Origin: Ctena decussata
Lineage: Eukaryota > Mollusca > Bivalvia > Lucinida > Lucinidae
Direction: 5' to 3'
DNA length: 64,000 nucleotides
Assembly: GCA_963989385.1 (NCBI GenBank)
Contig: OZ022500.1
Location: 117,779,842 to 117,843,841, forward strand
This document shows positions 45,914 to 64,000 of the stretch, piece by piece (the first letter of the stretch is position 1; each line of letters starts with the position of its first letter). The notes beneath the pieces are model-generated. The model saw only the letters and a list, made by a program, of their open reading frames with translations, made no database searches and was not told where the DNA came from. The translations under genes and the position numbers were made by a program.

Positions 45914-46230
45914 CAAGAGGTTATAAAACTGTTTTCGTGCTCAACTCAGCTGAGCATGAAATTTTCTCTGCTGATAAATATGAGAATGCCAACTAATGTT
46001 GGCATTTTCATATAATCAGCAGAGAAACTGAGCATGAAATTTTCTCTGCTGATAAAAATGAGAATGCCAACTAATGTTGGCATTTTCATATTATTAGCAG
46101 AGAAAATTTAATACTCAGCTAAACTGAGCAAGAAAAGAACTGTACTTATCAGTAATTTGATACTTATTGACAGGAAAAATTTCATGCTCTGCTGAGTTGA
46201 GCACGAAAAAAAAAAGTTTTATAACCTCGG
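45914..46230. mobile_element. MITE family F, copy 2 (with internal duplication)
   Basis: Ends AGAGGTTATAAAACTGTTTT and AAAGTTTTATAACCTCGG. The hairpin unit GAGAATGCCAACTAATGTTGGCATTTTCATA occurs twice inside (each stem under 20 bp), giving 317 bp against 235 bp for copy 1. Confidence 0.8.
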
Positions 46231-47352
46231 GACCTGACTTGCAACTGAAGTAAAACTATTTCATCAATAGTTTCAGGCTTATCAGAAGTTAACAATGAAC
46301 CTAATGAAATGGCTAATCTGGCTCTTTCGTGCCTTTTACAAATTTTATGGAGACACGGGTAGTAAACTAATCTGCACTGTGCTAAAAAAAAGCATTGTAA
46401 CAAGACAGTCAGTCACTAAGTAGACATTTTATTGTTAAAATATATAATGAAAACTTCTTGCAATGCTGTACATGGAAATGCTCACTCGTTTGTTCACCAT
46501 AAATTACTCTATTGAATTCAGTTGTAAATGGAGCAAGCTCTCAATATATCTAGGTTTATATCTTTTAGTTTATTATAGTTAGCTTTAAAGTGAGAAGTGG
46601 ATCTAATTTTATAATATTTATGTCTGATCATTTTGTAATTTTTGTAAACAAAATAGCAGTGATTTCAAGAATGATAAGACTTCTTTAGCTTTGGATCGCA
46701 ATGACCCATAAATGTGGCAATAGTGCATACACGGCCTTATGAAATTGACTGAAACAGAAAGAGTTGACAAACTGCATTTGACAAAAAGTTTGTAACATGT
46801 CAAAATGAAAGTCCATTTAGTTTCTGACTGCCCTTAATATGTCAGGCATATTAAGATCAGTGGATATACACCCAAATCAGACCACTCCAATTTTAAAGTA
46901 TTTGCCTCCCTTGTCATTAGGTGCTACTTTCCTCTGAGATAAGAGCGACCCCTATCGGAGAAGATTTCAAATAAAGAGGGTAGCAACTACAGTTCTATTA
47001 TAGTTCTCCCTGTATTAAAAATGTGGCCAAACCATTGAGGTATACCAACATACGAAATAAAGAAAAGTTTCATCAACATTTAAGGTGAATGGGTACACTT
47101 CTAGTGAAAATAACTCTGCCATTTTTATGTTTACCGCCCTTCTCAATGGCAGTCAACTCTTTAAGAAAAGAGGAGCAAGTTCTTTCCTTTAAGAGTAGAT
47201 CTGATTTTTGAAGGGCAGCGTTGTCAAGGAAACAAACAGGAAGTCACAGAAATTGTCCCCCTTTGTAGGGATAGCGGAAAAACATATTCATCTTAGACAT
47301 ATCAAGACAATTACATGTTATACATACAGTATGCGATATGTAGCTGTACAGG
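46231..47352. other. Spacer downstream of calmodulin
   Basis: No coding stretch, RNA or repeat structure recognised. Confidence 0.4.
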
Positions 47353-47358
47353 TTTATT
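47353..47358 (-). terminator. Polyadenylation signal of the calmodulin gene
   Basis: AATAAA on the minus strand, 67 bp after the calmodulin stop codon. Confidence 0.7.
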
Positions 47359-47424
47359 AGTGTATAAGAAAATATGCAACTTGGCATCATATACAAATAT
47401 ATAATTTTTTAGTAAGGCTCCTCG

Positions 47425-59890
<12,466 letters not shown>

Positions 59891-60734
59891 CTACTCCGTT
59901 AGCTATATACGGAGGAAGTCCACCCAACGAATAGAACTACGCATTCGTACGTATAGAGCTATCGTGCTGAAGAGTAGCTGTATTCGGAGCATGACATGTT
60001 TTCCTTCGAGTAAATTTACCGTGGGCTTGGTGATCCTAGGTGACAGAGACAGCGAAAATTCAGTGCAACAGACATGCTGAATGATATTTTCGAGTTCTTT
60101 ATCTTTTTTTTTTTGTTTCTTTCTGAGAGTAGTTTTTCCCCTCCGTCAATCCCTCGCCCTACCCTCGAAAACATGTCTATAGAAAAGGCAAATTTACATG
60201 CCTTCATTTCTCCACAACCTGTTTTACACCCGACTTCTTCAAACTGTTCAGACCCGTTGAAGTCTTATAAGGCCTGTATATATTAGTCATAATTTGAAAG
60301 CGAATGAGGTTAATGCTTTCAAATAGCGTCATAAACAATAGAAAATTCTATGTTTCTGCACACGTTTAAGGTCCAGTGCAAAGGACCTTGTATTGAGGGT
60401 AGTCAAAGGTCACAATTGTATTTCATTCCTAACCGTATTTTGTTTTGCAACCCAAATATAAGAGATAGAGAACGCCAGAGGACGTCAGAGACAGAAATTT
60501 GGAGATAAAACTGTAGTTTGTTTCTTTGAGAAAAAATCAGGTTAATTGCATCTCAAAGAAACGAACATTTTGTGAAATCCTCTCTACTTTTCTAGCTCAT
60601 AAATATTTTATATCAGTCGATAAGAGAATTTCAAGCCGTAAAGTACATTCGTTATATCAATTTTGAGACGAATTAGTTATAAATAATTGATTCTGTATGT
60701 CTAACATCCATAAATCATTAATGAAGTAATTGCC

Positions 60735-60978
60735 ATATGAGCCGCGACACGAGAAAACCAACAATGTGGTTGTGCGCCCAGCGCAGACTCAGATCAGCCT
60801 GGGCATCCGCCCAGTCTGATCAGAGTATTCGCTGTCCGCATGGAGCTAGCTGAGACCCTTAGCTACCATTGAAGTGCTTAGCAAAGAGTCTGAACAGACT
60901 GGGCAGATGCTGAGGCTGATCTGAGTCTGCGCTGGGCGCACGACCACATTGTTGGTTTTCTCGTGTCGCGGCTCATAT
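60735..60978. mobile_element. MITE family A, copy 8 (best preserved)
   Basis: ATATGAGCCGCGACACGAGA and the exact inverse TCTCGTGTCGCGGCTCATAT. The inner stems CGCAGACTCAGATCAGCC and GCATCCGCCCAGTCTGATCA are nearly perfect. Confidence 0.92.
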
Positions 60979-61499
60979 CATGATAGTGATTCATTCAAAG
61001 TTTGGGATTTAGGAGATGAGCTGTCTGATAATCTTTACAGCTCCAATTAAATCCTTCTTGGAAAGGTATCTATCAAAGAATTCTTGAAAGAAGACACTCC
61101 GTGAGATTTAGCGTGCATTAGACGAGATCGATACATTCTAGGTATGTCCTTATATATTTAATTACAGCTTTCAAAGATGATTTTTTTTGCAGTATGAAGC
61201 TCTTGTTTTACCGCATGTTTTATACAGTCCTGTACCATGTCTGTCTGTTCAGGGTACATTGATCAAATAGTTTTATTAAATACTGCACTTCAGTGGCCGT
61301 GGGGCTTGATAAATTTTAATAATGAAGGCATCCGGAACGGTCACAATCTCAAAGCACAATCCATGAGAAATGCATACGATAAAATGCGAAAAAAAATCAA
61401 GCGAAAAAAAATTCATACAGGTTTCAAAAGAAATCTACAGAATCACATTAAACAAGCAAAATCGAAGAATTTATGTCCTCCGCCTATAGACTGTAATCA

Positions 61500-62215
61500 C
61501 AAAGCCACATGGATATCTACAGACCATCTAAGACAAGCCTTCAAAGTATCGAGATGATTTATAACTGTAGAAGCAAATGCACATTGGATAGGTCAGCTGA
61601 TGCTAATGAAATGACTAAGTTCACAAAGCAATAAAGAGGGGGAAAAATACCCGAGCTTAATGCAAAAGACACATACATATATTCAGGTTAAAAAAAAAGG
61701 AAGCCTGCAAAGTTTCAAAATGATTCACAAAAAATGTAGGAGGAGTTGCGCACACAAGGTTCCTACTCAATAGATCTTCATATGCTGAAAAATGACAGCT
61801 TGCAAAGCGAAACAAGTGGTAAAAATTATTCGAGCAAAACCTACTAGTCACATGCATATCTACAGACCATGATAAAAAAAGCTTGCAAAGTTTCAAAATG
61901 ATTCATGAAAAACTATAGAAGGAGTTGCGCACACAAAGTCTCTACTCAATAGGTACTCAAATGCTGAAAAATGACTTAGTTCACAATGTGAAAATAGTGG
62001 TAAAAAATTACCCGAGCATAACCCCTAGGGTCACATGTACATCTACAGATCATTAGGAAAAAGCCTGCAATGTTTCACAATGCTTCATGAAAAGCTGTAG
62101 GAGGAGTTGAGCACACAAAAAACATACTGTCAAGGATGGACGGAAGGACGGAACCAAGGAAACCCGAATACTAAGTCCCCTTGCTTTTCTTCGAAAGGGC
62201 GGGGGACAATAAAAG
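61500..62215. repeat. 180-bp tandem repeat element, about 3.5 copies
   Basis: The block TGCAAAGTTTCAAAATGATT plus AGGAGTTGCGCACACAA recurs near 61699, 61878 and 62058, with a first diverged copy near 61530. It ends in CGGAAGGACGGAACCAAGGA and GGGCGGGGGACAATAA. Units of this type are common dispersed repeats in clams by my recollection; the mobile class is not clear. Confidence 0.65.
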
Positions 62216-62561
62216 TAAATTATTCCTTTCAAAAATTATTAAACTGTGTCGGAATAACGACAGACGAAATGCTTTTGTTTTCACATAGAGTTTATTATTA
62301 TCAATTTCAAGCATAATTGCATCGCTTGCTGTATTGAATCAAAAAAAATTAGAATTGAAAATATACAAACCAACTGTGACAGCCACATAAATATACAATA
62401 TGAGAAGTTTTGTCGTTTTTGTCTTGCCTTTGACTAGCAGAAGCGAGACATAGGTATTACTTTTCCGCTGTCGTCGTCGGCGGCCGCTTATTCGTTGCGT
62501 CGAGATTTCTGGTTTAGCCCTTTTTGTGACAATGCGTAGACAGGCGAGACACTGTACTATT

Positions 62562-62666
62562 CCAGCAGGCACATGGAGTAGAAATGACGTCGTACTGACG
62601 TCGATGCGACGTCATCACGTCGCATCGATGTCAGTACGACGTCATTTCAACGTCATGTGCCTGTAA
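62562..62666. mobile_element. Near-perfect palindrome with CCAGCAGGCACAT ends
   Basis: The outer arms are CCAGCAGGCACATGGAG and CATGTGCCTG. The core arms AAATGACGTCGTACTGACGT and CGATGCGACGT face their inverse with only a 4-base centre. It contains six GACGTC/TGACGTC-like sites. Probably a minimal MITE. Confidence 0.75.
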
Positions 62667-62699
62667 GGATTATTGTTTATGGAAAACAGATGTGTATGC

Positions 62700-63049
62700 A
62701 CGCTTATTTATGTGTAGCCTTGCCCAAGGCTTAGAAATATACACGTTTGGATTTTTCATAAATTTTCTTGAATATACATTCTTTCTTCTTTGTGCTAGTC
62801 TATAGTTATGGGGCTGATATCTGAGACAAACCCACAAGAGAAAATTTCATTTCTAGACTAGCCAAGCATCGACCATAAAAAGAAGAAAGAAATCAAGTAT
62901 GATAAAAAATATATATGTGACAATTTAATATATCCGACTGGAGCAAGTCTAATTTATGTGTGGTCACCATTACTAGGTAGTGCAGCACAAATTCTTCGGT
63001 CTGATTGCAACAATTTAACTGGTGTTTAGAGAACAAGCTATGGAGTCAT
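62700..63049. other. Spacer, nothing recognised
   Basis: No coding, RNA or repeat structure seen. The missing first exon of calmodulin was looked for here and not found. Confidence 0.4.
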
Positions 63050-63430
63050 TCGGAACTCCTCGGCCAATTCCATGAATCAGACCTCGGGCGTATGTAAGGC
63101 TGAGCAATATGCAGCAAAATCCAACAGTTTGTTGTTCGGCCGAAAGTATACGCCGAAGCCGTAGCTCTGTATGTCTACGAATGAATTAATTCTCGACCTG
63201 CGACCTTTTTGCAGCTGTTGCACGGACATTCATCTAATGCTTTGCTAAAACAAAATAGTCAATTATTAATGACGAGACATTTGCTTCTTCTCATTTTATT
63301 ATTTGCTCGGTGCGACAGTGCGGCCATCTTTGTTTATATCGTTGTTCCTAACAACAGTCGTGTGACGTAAGTAGTCCCACGTCATACATCCGTGGTTGAT
63401 TCACGGAATTGGCCGAGCGGTGTTCCGATT
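63050..63430. mobile_element. TIR element of about 380 bp
   Basis: Left TCGGAACTCCTCGGCCAATT followed by CCATGAATCAGAC. The right side is the inverse, GATTCACGGAATTGGCCGAG then CGGTGTTCCGA. Interior not coding. Confidence 0.6.
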
Positions 63431-64000
63431 GGGTATGGAGTAACAGAAAGGCTGGAGACATAATCTTCATTTCTTTCTTCACTATTTTCTGAAGATTCAG
63501 AACAGGTGAATAAGTCACTCTATTTTTCCGACCTTTTCTCCGTAACATCTATTTTTGTAGTTTGCATCCCTCCTCAAGTCAGTCATAGTAGAATTCATAG
63601 AGTAACAACGGTACTTCTGTTAAAAGTATGTCACTGTACTTGCTACTGAATACAGAGAGGGCATTAATTTATTTAAGTTCTTATTTTGATGACCTCTCAG
63701 ATTGAGTGAGAACGTTAATTGATCCATTGGGGTTGTCTGGAATCAGGATGACCTTGAGATAAGAAAACTGTTCTATTTCGGGAAGCAAAAAGACACTCGT
63801 GGTCAAAGTTGAGTCGGGTACTAATGTCTTTCCTAGCGACACCTACTGAGTGTATTGTCAAAGTTATCAAATCTGGCATTATTCTTCACATTGGAAAATC
63901 CGACTTAAGTTTGATACTGCTACAACTCGAGTGGAATATAAAACTAAACACATTTTATATAAAAATTATACAGACATGAAATATGACAATGCATTTTATT
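63431..64000. other. Right edge, nothing recognised
   Basis: AT-rich; a 66-codon minus-strand frame at 63348-63548 has no supporting context. Confidence 0.35.

Overview
This window is animal nuclear DNA. It has split genes with GT-AG introns, vertebrate-style gene families, many SINE, LINE and DIRS remnants, and dozens of small fold-back transposons. The repeats point to a marine bivalve mollusc: a 145-bp tandem core followed by a tetranucleotide microsatellite, SINE and LINE tails ending in TTGATTGATTGA, and abundant short terminal-inverted-repeat elements. That assignment is inference from repeat style and protein likeness, not from a species marker.

Three genes can be reconstructed with matching splice phases. 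(1) A plus-strand gene at 24.8-29.8 kb encodes a 419-residue four-transmembrane protein of claudin/PMP22 type, with a long tail carrying a PPxY motif. (2) A plus-strand gene at 35.0-41.3 kb encodes a complete 364-residue rhodopsin-like peptide GPCR in four exons. (3) A minus-strand gene from 59.7 kb down to 47.4 kb encodes calmodulin residues 11-148 in four exons. Its first coding exon was not found, so the gene may start beyond the right edge or in an exon I missed. Two weaker candidates are a secreted cysteine-rich peptide ORF inside the last calmodulin intron (48.3-48.6 kb) and a set of small cysteine-rich exons on the minus strand at 1.1-3.0 kb.

Layout: 0-3 kb holds a SINE, a small MITE, a pentanucleotide repeat and the possible exons. 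From 3.2 to 16.6 kb lies a deeply nested transposon stack. A decayed minus-strand DIRS-like tyrosine-recombinase retroelement runs from 16.6 to 4.5 kb. It is split by a 7.1-kb DNA transposon with 29-bp terminal inverted repeats and an AAAT duplication. That transposon itself contains a pearl/Helentron-like element, a TTA-flanked repeat-filled element, a retroelement fragment and a SINE. A LINE fragment and two MITEs also cut the DIRS element. From 16.7 to 24.2 kb there are only MITEs and unique sequence. The tetraspan gene follows, then two TIR elements, a fairly intact LINE 3' part (31.9-33.4 kb), the GPCR gene, another repeat-filled element (41.5-42.5 kb) and an unclassified three-copy repeat (44.0-44.9 kb). 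The rest is mostly calmodulin introns packed with SINEs and MITEs.

The genes show no functional linkage: calcium sensing, a membrane tetraspan and peptide signalling are separate jobs. What ties the window together is transposon load. One MITE family occurs eight times, and two of its copies lie within about 35 bp of a splice site.
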